From Yamagishiella unicocca (taxonomy: Eukaryota; Chlorophyta; Chlorophyceae; Chlamydomonadales; Volvocaceae): a DNA stretch of 64,000 nucleotides. Positions 12,350-24,700 of this stretch are shown here, in pieces (the stretch's first letter is position 1; every line of letters starts with the position of its first letter). The notes under the pieces were generated by a model, which worked only from the letters and a program-made list of their open reading frames with translations, had not been told where the DNA came from and searched no databases. Position numbers and translations under genes: made by a program. Where the stretch lies: NCBI GenBank assembly GCA_003116995.1, contig BDSL01000025.1, forward strand, positions 806,001 to 870,000. Reading direction: 5' to 3'.

Positions 12350-12620
12350 AAGAAAGAAATTTGGAGGCCCGTACAACGCCGTCCACACCCAAATTGCCTA
12401 ATTGATTGTTCCCAGGAATTTCGACATGCCCAAATCCTGAAAGCTCTGAGACTCCCCCACAGAATTCCCGTTTCCAAGGAAGAGTACTCGTTTACGTACA
12501 GATTCTGCGCCGGAAAAGGCGAAAATGTACCGTTTGTATTGACTACAACGGTCGTTGGGCCGTAAAGCGTTTCGACATGCGATTCACTACAGTGCATGCA
12601 GCTCTGGCCCCAGCTTGGCC
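12350..12620. repeat. Diverged direct repeat, copy 1 (copy 2 at 13060-13345)
   Basis: Shares long near-identical blocks with 13060-13345, for example GAGGCCCGTACAACGCC, GTTCCCAGGAATT and CCGTTTGTATTGACTAC, interrupted by indels. The minus strand of this copy is open for 124 codons (12597-12223) and includes an N-glycosylation-type NGT, but the second copy is broken by indels, so coding function is doubtful. Confidence 0.75.
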
Positions 12621-13059
12621 CAGCTATGGGATGTTAACTTAATGTCCTAGGCATAACATCTCGTTATTATTGCGTGCCGAGGGCGGGAGGGTCATCGCTA
12701 TCGCACCTCGAATGCGCGAATCGCACGCTTCAGACAGCCACATCGGTCTTCCACGCGCCTTCCCACCCATCGCCTCCCGTCTAGCCAGCTCTATTCGACC
12801 CCGAGTCAGTTTCTACAAGGAGGAAGCGCGTTCCCGTCGTCAGTCAAGGTTTCTGCACTCAGGACGGGCTGCAGGGGTGTAGGGTGGGTGTGGGCACCAT
12901 GGGGTAGCCAGGCGGGTACCGCTTTTACACCTCTGTACCGGGCCGGATGCCACACCTAGCCGGGCTGGATGCCACACCTAGCTGGGCCGGATGCTACACC
13001 TAGCCGGGCTGGATATGATGCTTCTCTTTGCCGGGCTGGATTCAGACATAGGAAAGATA

Positions 13060-13345
13060 TAGGGCACCAGGAAGAGAGGCCCGTACAACGCCCTTCCGCC
13101 CAAGTTGCCTATTTTTCATTAGATGTTGCCTAATTGGTTGTTCCCAGGAATTGCGACATGCCCAAATTCCGAAAGCTCTGAGACACCACCATTATAATTC
13201 CTCCTTCCAAGTAAGGCAGGATAATCGCTTACGTACAAGTTTCTACGCCATACCGAAAAAGGCGAGAATACCGTTTGTATTGACTACATAAGGCCGTTGG
13301 GCCGTACCTGTAGCATTTCGTCATGTGATCAGCTACAGTCCATGC
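13060..13345. repeat. Diverged direct repeat, copy 2
   Basis: Second copy of the segment at 12350-12620, in the same orientation, carrying small insertions and deletions relative to copy 1. It is flanked on both sides by degenerate GCCGGGCTGGAT repeats, suggesting that the larger block 12350-13500 arose by local duplication. Confidence 0.75.
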
Positions 13346-14717
13346 AGCCCTGGCCACGGCAAGCTGGGATGCCACACTTAGCCAGGCCGGATGCTCCTCT
13401 TCGCCGGGCTGGATGCGCCACGTGGGTAGGTCAGATGCCGTGCCTCACTTAGCCGGGCCAATGGCCCCACGTAGGTCGGATGCCCTACACTACCACGCAG
13501 GTCGGAGTGGTCGGAGGCCCCACATGCAACCACGCTGGCGGGGTGAGCAACGCCGATGGATGGCCCACAGGACGAGTCCGTAACTAGGCTCCACGTTGTC
13601 AGGTGTGAGTTTGGGGGAAGCAAGCCTTAGGCAGGGGGTGGCTGGGTTTGGGAGGCTTGAAGGCACGCGGCGTATTAGGTTACAAGGGCGACGTAAATAA
13701 GTAGGCTGTGCTGATGTTTAGGCCCAATCTGCAACGGGATGAAAAGGGCCGCTGCGAAAGGAAGGGAAAGGATGACCGACCTCCGCACTCCAATAAGAAT
13801 AAGAATCCGTACTCCGGCCTAAGCTTGGCGTGGTTTATAGGAATCCCCGGGATTTCTTCCGTCCGGCGTGCAGCTCTCAGATCTGAGGCCACTAGGGATT
13901 ACTTAGGCGTTTGATTACGCAGATTCTCTATATCTCTGCGGCCCCTTTCGATGTGCCAGCGCCTTCTGGACCCGCTGGCCTTTAGGTGCGTATCAGCCAC
14001 CCCGCAAGGCCCCGCATCACGCAAGGCGACCTCATCAGGGCCTTGGATCCGCACGTCCCGGGCGGAGCATTTAACCATCCATTAAGTCCTGCCAGTATGA
14101 ATGGACATGGACAAAGCTGAAGAGCCGTGCGATCCGTGCTGCACATCCTGCGTAATGACGGATGACGACGTTGACATTGCGTTTCGTTCGCTGTCAGGCG
14201 TGGCAGCATAAGGTGGGCGGCGATATGCCGTATGGACTCTGTGTTCCAGGTGTAAGACGTGCGCCAGTACTTAGGGTAGTTGTCGCAGCCATTTCCGTAA
14301 CCGCAAGGTTGCGGCATGGACTGTGGGGATGCGGACCGAACAGGATGAATGGTGCTGGACACACACGGACACACGGTGTTGAACATATGACGGGAATTCG
14401 CAATGTGTGGTATACATGAATTCCCAATCTGTCTGTCAGCTTGCTGAAGGCAACTTTCTTGCGGGTCTGGTCAGGCTGAGATGCTGTACGGCCAACCACC
14501 CGGTCTTTGATGGAGCTTCGCATATGGAAGCATGCGGAAGCCCTGTCCTCTTCAGACGTGCGTATTGGAATTCTAATGTCTTATATGCTTTCGGCGTATC
14601 TAGCCGTCTCCCGCTGAGTTGGTCCATTGTACGACATCCTGCCGAGGTTATACAGTTATACTGCCTTTCGTTTCCTGGGCGTAGGGTAAATTGTGTTCCT
14701 TAATAACCCACTGCAAC

Positions 14718-17325
14718 ATGGGGCAGCACGAGGACCACCTGGAGAGTTTGCTAGGCGAATATGACCACGGCGTTCGCAAAGGATGGCATCCCGACTATAT
14801 TTCATGGCGTATATTTCATGCGGTATCCTTCATAGTGGGCGGCACGACCTTCATTGCGGGTAAGCTCTCCGTTTTTGCTTTTCGCGTTGCAGTTGGGCTG
14901 ATGCGCAGTGTTTCATCGACGCTCCAAACATGATTCAAAAGGGCAATCCTACGCCATCATTATTTTCGCTTGACCAGGCACCGTTTGTCTCTTCTTCTCC
15001 GGCTACGATTGGTGGTCGGCTGCCCTGTACACGCTCGGCTCCTGCGGATTCCTGGCCGTAGATGTGCAGGTGCGGTTATATGTTCTTGAGCAAATCGGTT
15101 GGCCCTGCGAGGATCCGATGCTGATGGGCAGGCCGAGCGATTCGGGCCCCTCCAGGCTTCGCCTGCGATGCCGTGCGGCTTCATAAGGTTTGGCCGTTCC
15201 AGGGTATGGCCTTCGACCCTCCCCCTCCCACACACACATACGTGCCTCCAATAACAAAAGCACACAGGATTTCAAACCCGTCGCGAATTGCTGGCCGCGG
15301 CACATCCCACCCGCCGAGACAGGGGGATGCATCGCCGCAAGGCTCTACCCGGCTCTACCTCGTCCAACGCCACCACCATGCCTATCATGATCATCCTAAT
15401 GCTGATCCTGATCCCTCTTCCTCTCTGCAACCCTAGGAGTTCTTTACTTTTGACGGCCCACTGCTGCGAGCCAACATCGCCATGTCCCTCCTGGGTAGCG
15501 CACTCTACGTCGTCGGGTCTGTGGTAAGATACATAAGGCCCGCCTACCCCCTACTGCCCGGGTTCTGTTCGGAGGCCTTATGCCGCGTCCCACGCCCCAT
15601 GACAAAGCTCTAGTTGTTCGCCATGCTCGGATGAGCGCTGTGCCCTTCCCCTTCCCCTCCGAAGCCCCTTCCTGAACCGTTTCACGCAGGGGTTTTTTCC
15701 AGCCGTGTACGCTTGGTGGACGGCGCTGGGCGTCTGGGGCTTCATCTTGGGGTCAGCCATCATCGGCACCTCCCAGGTGCGAGAGTGTGTGGGGGGGGTG
15801 TGCGGCCGGGCTAAAACCCTAAAAACGCTAAGAACTGGGAGGTTAGCGGGGAAGCCCGTGGAAAGGCTTAAGGGCGATGCGTGCGGAGGTGACGGATGGG
15901 GGGGGCATTGCGGCGGTGTGTGGTTAGAAGAAACCGGGGAAGCCCAAGTTTCGCCGTTTCACCCGCCCACGTACGACTCACCCACTCGCCGCCTCCGAAA
16001 CCACCAACCGCCCCACCAGGCCATCAAGACGTACCGCATCGGCGCCACCAACACCTCGGGCCGCTTCTCTCTCACACACCTGCTCACGGATGCGGACGCA
16101 CGCACCTCGGCCGGTGTGGAGATGGGTGCCTGTATAGGAGCCTGGTGCGCAGGGGAGCGGACTGCTTCACTACAACACTTTTACACAGTCTAGCGTACAA
16201 TGTACCTATCTACATCGTTAATTTCTGCCTTTTCTGTTTTCATGATCTTTTTTTTGGGTCGCGTCGTCCGAAGGGGGGGCTGAGGGGCTGTTGTGCCAGG
16301 TCGCTGGGTATTTCGGCTGCATGCGCGCACCTCTAAAAGCTATGGCTTCGGGAGCCGTGGGCCGACGGCGGCCTTGCACCCACTTGCTCGCCCATCCACG
16401 GACGGCACGCGCGCGGCTTACTTCTTTAGCCCCGCATCACCCGTTGCTTGCCACCCTCCCCCGCATCCCCCTCACGCCACATACACGTCCAGTCCTTCCT
16501 TTATTCCTACTTTGTGCCTCCGGTGACGCACGTGTGTAATGGTGATGAATAATAGAACAGGAAGAAACAGCACCCCTCCCCCCTCCCTGGCCGATGTTCT
16601 AAACGGTTTTCTCGCGTACACGGGTCTTCCTTGCAACCCTGCCTGGCCGATGTTCTTAACGGTTTTCTCGCGTACACGGGTCTTCCCTTCACCCTCCCTG
16701 GTTGATGATGTGCCTTATTGGATTAATGGGCTTCTTTGCGTCGTGGCTCTTCCTTTCCGGTTTCTGTCGTACGCGTATCGGCGCGTCCATCCACGTAAGG
16801 AAGAGGCTGCCCCCTGCCGCAAGGACTCCAGGAAGGGCCGTTGACGGGCAATCCAGATGTCCGCCAGGACTGCCATGGCGGGACTGGCGGGACCTAAGCC
16901 GCCTACGTATACCGTATGGCCAGAGCTTACTGGAGGTTCGCCTTCAACAGTGGGGGACAGAGGCCCCTCACGTCCCTCTCCCCACATCAGGCCTGGGTAG
17001 GGAGTTTCGGCGGTCTTTCCGTTCAGGAACAATAAAACACGCACACACAAGACACACACACACATGCTCAGTGGTAAATAATAAACACACGCGACGACCG
17101 TCCACGCGACAACTACTGTTGACAACCCTTGAACACGTGCGGTGCGCGCAACCTCCTGCCGCCAGGTGCTTCTTCTTCGGCACCGGCCTGTTCCAGAGCG
17201 GCCCCCTGGACGGTCCCGGCAGCGTGCTACATGTGGTGTTGTGGACCTGGGTGACCGGCAGCTGCTGGTTCACGCTGGGAAGCCTGTTCCTGGCCTACCG
17301 CCACTTTGCGATGCACGTAGTTTGA
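14718..17325 (+). CDS. Polytopic membrane protein, six exons, possibly YrhK-like
   Basis: Predicted 230-aa integral membrane protein. Exons: 14718-14859, 14978-15069, 15437-15523, 15690-15776, 16020-16144, 17166-17325; phases match at every junction and the total is 693 nt, ending in TGA. The start ATG (GCAACATGG) opens an acidic, His-containing N-terminus, followed by about six hydrophobic segments: HAVSFIVGGTTFIAG, the TVCLFF segment, SLLGSALYVVGSVGFF, ALGVWGFILGSAIIG, a short one around GACIGAW, and a C-terminal pair ending AMHVV. The GSxxYxxGS-type repeats and aromatic-rich spans remind me of YrhK-domain proteins, but this is weak recognition; the function is unknown. The last intron carries two tandem copies of the dispersed intronic motif. 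Confidence 0.75.
15811..15830. repeat. Short telomere-like tract in intron
   Basis: AAAACCCTAAAAACGCTAAG lies in the intron between exons 4 and 5 of the membrane-protein gene. It is a degenerate CCCTAAAA tract like those found in introns of three other genes in the window. Confidence 0.5.
16597..16687. repeat. Two tandem copies of the dispersed intronic motif
   Basis: Two 34-36 bp copies containing ACGGTTTTCTCGCGTACACG followed by GGTCTTCC, about 55 bp apart and each preceded by CCTGGCCGATGTTC. Intronic in the membrane-protein gene. These are the cleanest copies of the motif family described in the findings. Confidence 0.85.
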
Positions 17326-19749
17326 CGCGCGAGGGCGGCACGGGGTACCATGGTTTGTGAGGATGGGAATGGGAGTGCGAGCGAGGAGGCGGCAACGCAG
17401 GGGTGCGAAGAAGCGTGCCGATGATGATGGTGGCGGGGAGGGACGAAGGCGCGCGGCGTCAAGGTGGTTCTGGCGGGACCGCGGGGACGGACCGACGCAT
17501 CGCGCCAAGAGAGCAGCGCTGCTGCCGGGCTGCGTGTGGAGCTGCCGGCTTTCCTTTATATTGCTCGATCGCTGCTTGTTTTCCGCCGGAAATTTTCCGC
17601 GTCCGCGCTGCGGAGGGATCTCCGCCTCCGGCTGCGTGCGGCTGTGTGCTGCGGGATGCCGCAGCCGCTGGGTGTGCGTCGTGGGGCCGGGGCTACACAA
17701 GTGTGCATGTTAATTTGCAGGCAGTTACCTATTTGATTCACCTGGTGAAAAATACTCTTGACGTCCCTCCAACTTCCCCGGAGGGAATGTTGTTGTTTCC
17801 CGCTGGATAATGATGTACGTACGTATCGACGCGCTTGCGCGGAATATATATGTTGTTGTGATATCTGGGCCACAGCAGCTGGCGGACCAGTGGGACGGAA
17901 GGGTGCGGCACCGTTACGGAATGTACGGAATGTACGGAATGTACGGAATGTACGGAATGTACGGAATGTACGGTGCCGCTGTTGTACCAATGCCGTATCC
18001 ACGACCGCGTGTATGCGTTCGCGGGGTGGGGGCGTTGCAGTATCGATCATGGCTCCCGTCCTGGCCATGAGGGGAGCGACATGGTGCCGGGTTGTACTGA
18101 AACGTCCATGTAGGAATCGAGTACAGCACGTGTGTGAAAAGGAATCGGGTGACGTGAGGTCATGCAGAGGTTGCGCTACCCTGTCATGCCCTAGCGCCGG
18201 TGTAATCGATTCGCGGGCACCAGTCGTGGTTTCGGTGCCGCTCCAGAAACGCGAATCTGGAGCGCGACGGTTAGAGCGAAATACCGGTATCTCGCGAGTG
18301 CGTTGTTAGGTACGGTGCTTTGAGACACGTTGAGACTGAGTAACGGACTTCGTCTTATATTGTTTGATAGCTTTCGGCAGTCGATAGCGGTAGTAACTGG
18401 CTCACAATCGGAGCCGAAGGGATAGGTTGCGCACATCGGGCCCACGTAGCCTCGCACGGCGGGATGCCACTCCTGGCATTCGAGGCCGTGCTCAATGTAT
18501 CCTTTCGCACGAGGTGCCCAGTTACAGACGTGTAACGACAGTGGCGAGCACCTGTTGCCCCGCAAATAACAGTGCAGTGTATGGGCCGCGCTCGCTTCAG
18601 CCGGGAATCAGGTGTACCCAGGTCAGCGCCCCTTAGCGACTTGTGGCGCTCAACCTGTGCCACTGTGTCGACAAACGGATCAGTTCTAGCCTGAGCGCTT
18701 TCGATAGCGTACGGATCAGACCTGTAGTCGGCCAGCCACCACGGCCAGCTAGGAAAGCACAACAGCAGCACGTTCCTACACCTGGTGTCAGAGGGTGTCA
18801 GCGACAGCCGAAGACTGCTGTGGGGCATGACAGCGTCGCCTGGTGATGGGGACGAGTGCGCATGGCCGATGTTTCGTATGCAAGTAGTTCCTGTCCTCCT
18901 CACCCATCCTGACCAGGGTTAACAGGGGGGAAACAACGCTACTGAACGTTAGCTCCGCTACGGGCTTGTATGGGCTTGTACAGGTACACGCTACACGGGG
19001 TTTCATTGGAGTGATGAGTATGCAGGCACCTGTTTATTTATACATCCCAGTTATGCTGAAACGTAGTGGGCTGTGCTATTTTGTCGCAACCAAAGCGCAG
19101 GGGTTTCGTGTTCGAGGATTCGAACCCTAGACACCGCCGGATGTACTGGCTAGCTGAGGATCTACCACTAGAGGCCCACACTGCTGGCCTATGAAAATGG
19201 ATAACTTCAATCATAGCAATATCGGTAGCATTGAAAAGGGTGAGGACTGAGGACGCGATTCGTCGTACGAGACACATGGTGTGATAGTTGGCTAGTAAAG
19301 CAATGTAACAACAGCATCTGTCAAAGCAATATGTGTTTGTGTGCCTATGCAAAAGACCTCTTCCGCATCGTCAAAAGATAGCATAAACATTTTCGCTCTA
19401 CCTCCTTTGATACGATACCAGCAATTGTTTTGTGCATATAGATGCTTGATTCAGCGCGAATTCTGTTGTTTCACTCCCACTTGTAGGCGGCCCGCACGCT
19501 TTGCGAGGAAATTACCGAACACCCGAACTTCGAAGCCCATTGTCAGCGACGTTGAGTGTCCGCCGCAACGAGACGATTGTCTATCCTGTAGAGCAAAACG
19601 TGCACGCCACTTCGACGTCGGGGGCGTGGACTGATATTGGCTGCATGTGCGTTGCCTTCAAATTGATGGCCTACGCGTCGCAACCCCTACGCGTATGACT
19701 TGCGCATTGCGTTTAAGGCTTCGAGCTGCATCAGCCGGAGGCGGCACGT
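17326..19749. other. Intergenic region without a supported gene
   Basis: I find no convincing coding exon between the membrane-protein stop and the EF-hand gene. GC content drops between about 18100 and 19650. It holds a 9-bp repeat (17915-17974) and a degenerate tRNA-like segment on the minus strand (19181-19108). The 3' UTR of the upstream gene and the promoter and 5' UTR of the downstream gene must lie here, but I cannot place their borders. Confidence 0.5.
17915..17974. repeat. 9-bp tandem repeat TACGGAATG, about 6.5 copies
   Basis: Perfect 9-bp repeats. Because the unit is a multiple of three, open frames cross it in several readings, but none links to a plausible exon. It contains repeated GTAC sites. 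Confidence 0.95.
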
Positions 19750-21706
19750 ATGGTGCTCCACAGCCCGATGCTCGACCCGGAGCCGACGGCAGCCGAAACG
19801 AGCATCATCCTCGCAGCGGCAGTGTCAGCAGCCACCCTGGATGCCGTGTCACGGCACGCGCTACAACATCAGCACCCGTACCAAGACCAGCGCGAACAGC
19901 CGCAGCGTGGGCCTCGCGGCGCGGCCCATCGCGGACCCTTGCCCGAAAAGGCCCCGCGCGGAGCCGATGGGATGGATCAAACCAGCTCGTCTTTGGCGGC
20001 CGCACCTTGGACTCCGGCGCATTCGGACGGAGAAGGCATGCGCCTAACTCAGCTGCCGGACTGGCCGTTGAACGGAGCGCAGAGCCTTGGCGATGGCCAG
20101 GACGGGCGAGGGACACCCGAAGGCACTTCTAGCCGCCCCAGAAGCGAGGGCGCCGGGGAGATTGGCGAGAGCGTCGAGGGGGGGGCCTCTGGGTGCGGCG
20201 AGCTTGCGCTGGGTGGATCGGGAGCTGCCGAAGCTGAAGCGGATGCGGATGCCGACGCTGAAGCTGATGCTGAAGCCGACACTGATGACGATGCCGATGC
20301 TGATGCTGATGCTGAAGCTGATGCTGCAGCCGACGCTGAAACAGGGGCCGACGCTGGCGCCGATGCTGACGCTGACGCTGAAACAGGCGCCGACTCCGGC
20401 ACCAACGCCAACGCCGATGCTGAGATAGGCGCCGATCCTTCTTCCGAACCGGCTGCCGCCAGTGGATCTGGGACTCGCTCCGAAGAGCTTCCCGGTGTAT
20501 CAGCAGCAGAAGCAGCAAGCGACTCCGCCTCCGTCTCCGCCTCGGATGCTCTGCTTGCAGCCGAGGCCAGCGGCTACACAGAGCCCCCATCGGTCGCTGA
20601 CACCACCAGCACTCGGAGTCACCGGGGAGCACAGGGCCAGGCTGCCCTCAACCCACGGTCTCAAGGCCCCGTGTATGTGGGAGCTGGGGCCGGGACCGCC
20701 GGGACCGGTGGGACCGCCGGGACCGGCGGCGGTGGCGGCGGCGGTGGCGGTGGCGGTGGCGGTGGCATCTTTTCGGTCGCTGGCATCTTTTGCGACGCCC
20801 GCCGCAACAGCCCTAGCCCCGTCCTGCGCTGCGCAAGGCCCAGTTGGTTGGGCAGCAGGGACAGCAGCCCCCCCAGCACCAGCGGCAGCGACGGCGACGG
20901 CGGCAGCGGCCGCGTCGCGCCCGCCAGGAGGCCCGCGCCGGCACACGGAGCAGCCAGCCCCCCCGCGGCCGCGGCTGCTGTGGTTTCGGAGCGGTCTGTC
21001 ACTACCTACACAGCGTCCATGACGCCCCTCAGCTTCGACGTCCGCGGCCGCAGTCCCGTGAAGGAGCTGGAGAGGCAGCAGCCGCCCACGGCGGCGGCCG
21101 CGGCGGCGGCGGCGGCGGCCGGCTTGAGCCGGAGTCGCGCCGAGAAGCCGACCGCTACCGCGGCGGCGGCTGTAGCTGCGAGTGGAGGTGGCCGCGCCCT
21201 GCCGGCCTCGCTGTGGTCCTCCGCCCGGCGGCTGCGGCTCAGCCTGCACCGCCTGCACCACCAGCAGCAGCAGAATCGCCAGGATCGGGCGGCTCTGCAG
21301 CAGCAGCAGCTGGAGGAGGAGGAGGCGGCGGGCAGGGGCGCCGCCGGACAGGGGCTGCTGCGGGCCCGGCTTGGCCTGGGGCCGAAGGCGGGACCCATGG
21401 GTCGCTCCGTCAAGCTCCAGGTGTCTGGCCACAGCCAGGGCCAGGGCCTTGGTCCGGAGGGCTCCGAGGTGGCGAGGTCGCAAAGATGCTACAGCCGAGC
21501 TAAGGTGCTGCGGTCGCAAAGCGCCCCGAGTGCTCGGCCCCAGGGTGTGGCGGTCATCTCAGGGATGAGGGTGGAGCTGGACAAGAAGTTGGATCTGGAT
21601 CTGTCGCCGGCGGCGGCGGCGGCGGCGGCGGCGCGGAGCGGCGCCAGCGTGGGCGGGTACATGGCGGCGCAGGGGCTGCAGGCCGAAGCCAGCGGCGGCG
21701 CCACCA

Positions 21707-21738
<32 letters not shown>

Positions 21739-24700
21739 AGCGGCCCAAGGGCCTTGCGTGCGGTCAAGTCGTTGCCGGCGTCGCCAAGGAAAAATCCGCT
21801 GGGCGGACGAGCCGTCGGCGGCGGGGGCTGGGGTAACGGCGAGCTGGGGGCGGCGGCGACGAGTCCCAGGTCGCCGAAGACGGCGGCGGCCGCCGCCGCA
21901 ACGACGGCGGCGGCGGCTGGGACGGCGGCGGCGAAGCCGCATTGGCAGGCGAGCCGCTCGATGGCGGCGCCAATGGCGGTCCTCCTGGCGTCGCTGGCGG
22001 TGGCGGCGTCGCCGGCGGAGGACCCCGACTTAGTGCAAGTGGTGGAGAAGGCGCGCAGGTGGGCGGGGTCGAGCTGGGGACCTGGGGGGCGAGGACCTGG
22101 GCTGCGGGCAGCAGCGTGTTTTTGTTGTCACCGACCGGCGGCGTGCCGGGCTCCGGTCGCCATCTCCATCTCCTGCCGTGCACAAAACTTTGGAAGAAGA
22201 AACAAAGGAAGATCAGCAAGGTCGTCACTTTCTGTGCACAGGCGCGCGGCGGTGGAGAAGCAGAAGAGGCGCGCGGCATTGGATGCCGCGGCTGCTGCTG
22301 CGGCTGCGGCCGGGCCTGGGAGTCCCGAGGTCGCCTTCGCGCGCGGAATGGAGGGAGCGGCGGCGGCGGCGACGAGGACCGCCGGGGGAAAGGTAGGCAG
22401 GCGGCGAGTGGGGTGAAGAGGGGGCAGAGAGGGGCCAGAGAGGGGGCGAAGAGGCGGCGAAGGGGGGCGAAGAGGGGGCAGAGAGGGGGCGAAGAGGCGG
22501 CGAGGAGGGGCAGAGAGGGGGCAGAGAGGGGGCAGAGAGGGGGAGAAGAGGCGGCGAAGAGGGGGCAGAGAGGGGGCAGAGAGGGGGCAGAGAGGGGGCA
22601 GAGAGGGGGCAGAGAGGGGGCAGAGAGGGGGCAGAAAGGGGGGAGAGAGGGGGCAGAGAGGGGGCAGAGAGGGGGCGAAGAGGAGGCAGAGAGGAGGGGG
22701 CAGAAAGGGGGGGAGAGGCGACGAAGAGGTACAGAGGCAAATAACCTATTCGGGGGCGGGGCTGGAATGGAGACTGGAGAAGTGCAGCAGTTGGGGTTGG
22801 TTGTGACGAGATAGTGGGCGATGTATACGGGCCGGGCCATTGGCGCTGTGTGGTTGGTTCACCGCAAGGAACTGCGTGACCCGAGGCTTCCTGACTGCAA
22901 CTGACCTAGCACAACCGACCTGGCAACAAATACAACGGCCTAACCGCTACAACCACCAGGCCAAGGTTACGGAGCTGCTGTTCCAGCGGCAGGCGGAGGA
23001 CTGGGCTCGGTCGCACCGGCAGCTGCCGCCGCGGAGGCGGTTGGCGCCAACCGTCACAAAGGTAAGAAAGGGTTGGTGGGTTATTCAGGTGGTCGTTGGC
23101 GGGTGTACCGTTCCGGAGCGTGGTGGCGGCTGCTGTGAGGGGGGCAGCAGGTGGTGTACAGCGGGGGGGAGGGGGGAGGGAAATGTGTAATACACACCTC
23201 CGTCAGGACCGCGGCGCAGCTGTTGCCAGCCAAGCACGTCTTCTGGTCCGCACCGCTACCCAACCCACCACGGCCCTCGCCAACGCCCCCTTCACCCCCG
23301 CGGATTTTCCTTTACCCCCGGCGGCGCAACCAACACCCGTTGGTCACAGATGGTTGAAAAGTGGTTTTCCCTGGTGGACGACGACAACAGCGGTAACCTG
23401 GAGGCCAAGGAGCTTGCGTCGGCGCTGAGGGTGTGTGTGTGTGTGTGTATGCGTGTATGTGTGGGTGGGTGGTGTGGGTGTGAATGTGGGTGGGTGGGTG
23501 TGGGGTGGGTGTGGGGTGGGTGGGTGTGGGGTGTGAGGGTGTGGGGGTGGATGTGGATGTGTATGCGCTGTCGTACACCGTTCTGTGCACGTGCATGCAC
23601 GCGCGGACGCTTGCCGAGCCCTAGCTGCCCCCTTTACCCCCCTCCCCCCCGGGTCTCGTCGCCACCCCCCCGTACCCTAATTTCTGCCCCCGCCTCTCCT
23701 TTCTCGCCACTCCCACTGTCGTACATGACGCCCTTGCACCCCATGCCAACCTCCTGCTTTGCACCGCGGAGTCCTTTGATCGGCGGTGACAGCTCCCCCC
23801 CTTCCTTCCCATCACTTGTGTTTTATTTCTTCCCGTCCGCGGGTGACTCCCCCCCATTTTCCTTCGTACACGGGTTTTCCTTACAACCCCCCGCTAACCC
23901 TCGCCGCCCTGCCCCATGCATGGTACGACACAGACCGCGGGTGTGCCGTGCAGTGAGGAGGACATCCTGGAGCTCGTTCGCTCCATCGACGTCAACAAAG
24001 ACGGCGCCATCAGCTGGGCGGAGTTTCAGTCCTTCCTGCTCAGGGTACGGCACCCCGTACGGCGGCGTCGTACACTGTACGGCTAACTAACACACTCCAA
24101 GCACACACACCCCGTCTCTTCCTGTTTTGTGTCGGAGCACGCACGGGTCGCAACCCGGCCCCCGGGCTTGCTCGCCATCCCCTAAAACCCCTAAATCCCT
24201 ACACACCCTAAAACCCTAAAACCCTAAAAACCCGACAAGCATCCCAACCTGCTCTTCCCCCCTAGGAGCTGGGTGCCGGCAAGAATCTGGCCAACGGCGA
24301 GTACGCAATGCCATCAGGCAAGCGGATGCCCTTCGGGGCGATGATCGCTCGACTCAAGCGGCTGCGGGTATTGGACGACGTGATGAAGGCAAGCAGGGGG
24401 GAATCAGGGGGAGTCCGTACATACCCGTACATATGTACGGCGTGGGAGAAGGAGCAGTGGGGAGTGCGGCATGTGTGTGTGAAAGAGGGGGGGCGCGGGG
24501 CGGTGGAGAGGGGCCGAAAGCGGTTGCGAGTGCCGCACTCACAACTCTTGATGTGTTGTTTTAGCTGCGGAGCAAACCGTCCCAACCACCCAACCGCCAA
24601 CCCACAGGGCGGCCAGGCGCGCAACCGCTACATCGACATGCTGTACAACCGGGACGCGCTGGCGGCTGAGATCGGGTGCGTTACATGTGTGGTACGGCAG

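Larger units (their letters stand above)
12106..14717. other. Intergenic region between divergent genes, with duplicated segments
   Basis: This 2.6-kb spacer separates the kinase start (minus) from the membrane-protein start (plus) and so should hold both promoters. I see no convincing gene. It contains a diverged duplicated segment (12350-12620 and 13060-13345) and degenerate tandem GCCGGGCTGGATGCCACACC-type repeats at about 12935-13020 and 13370-13500. GC content is lower than in the flanking genes. Confidence 0.6.

Noticed and set aside
19108..19181. Functional tRNA gene
   Set aside because: Length and A/B-box-like words fit, but the anticodon stem is absent and acceptor and T stems have mismatches.
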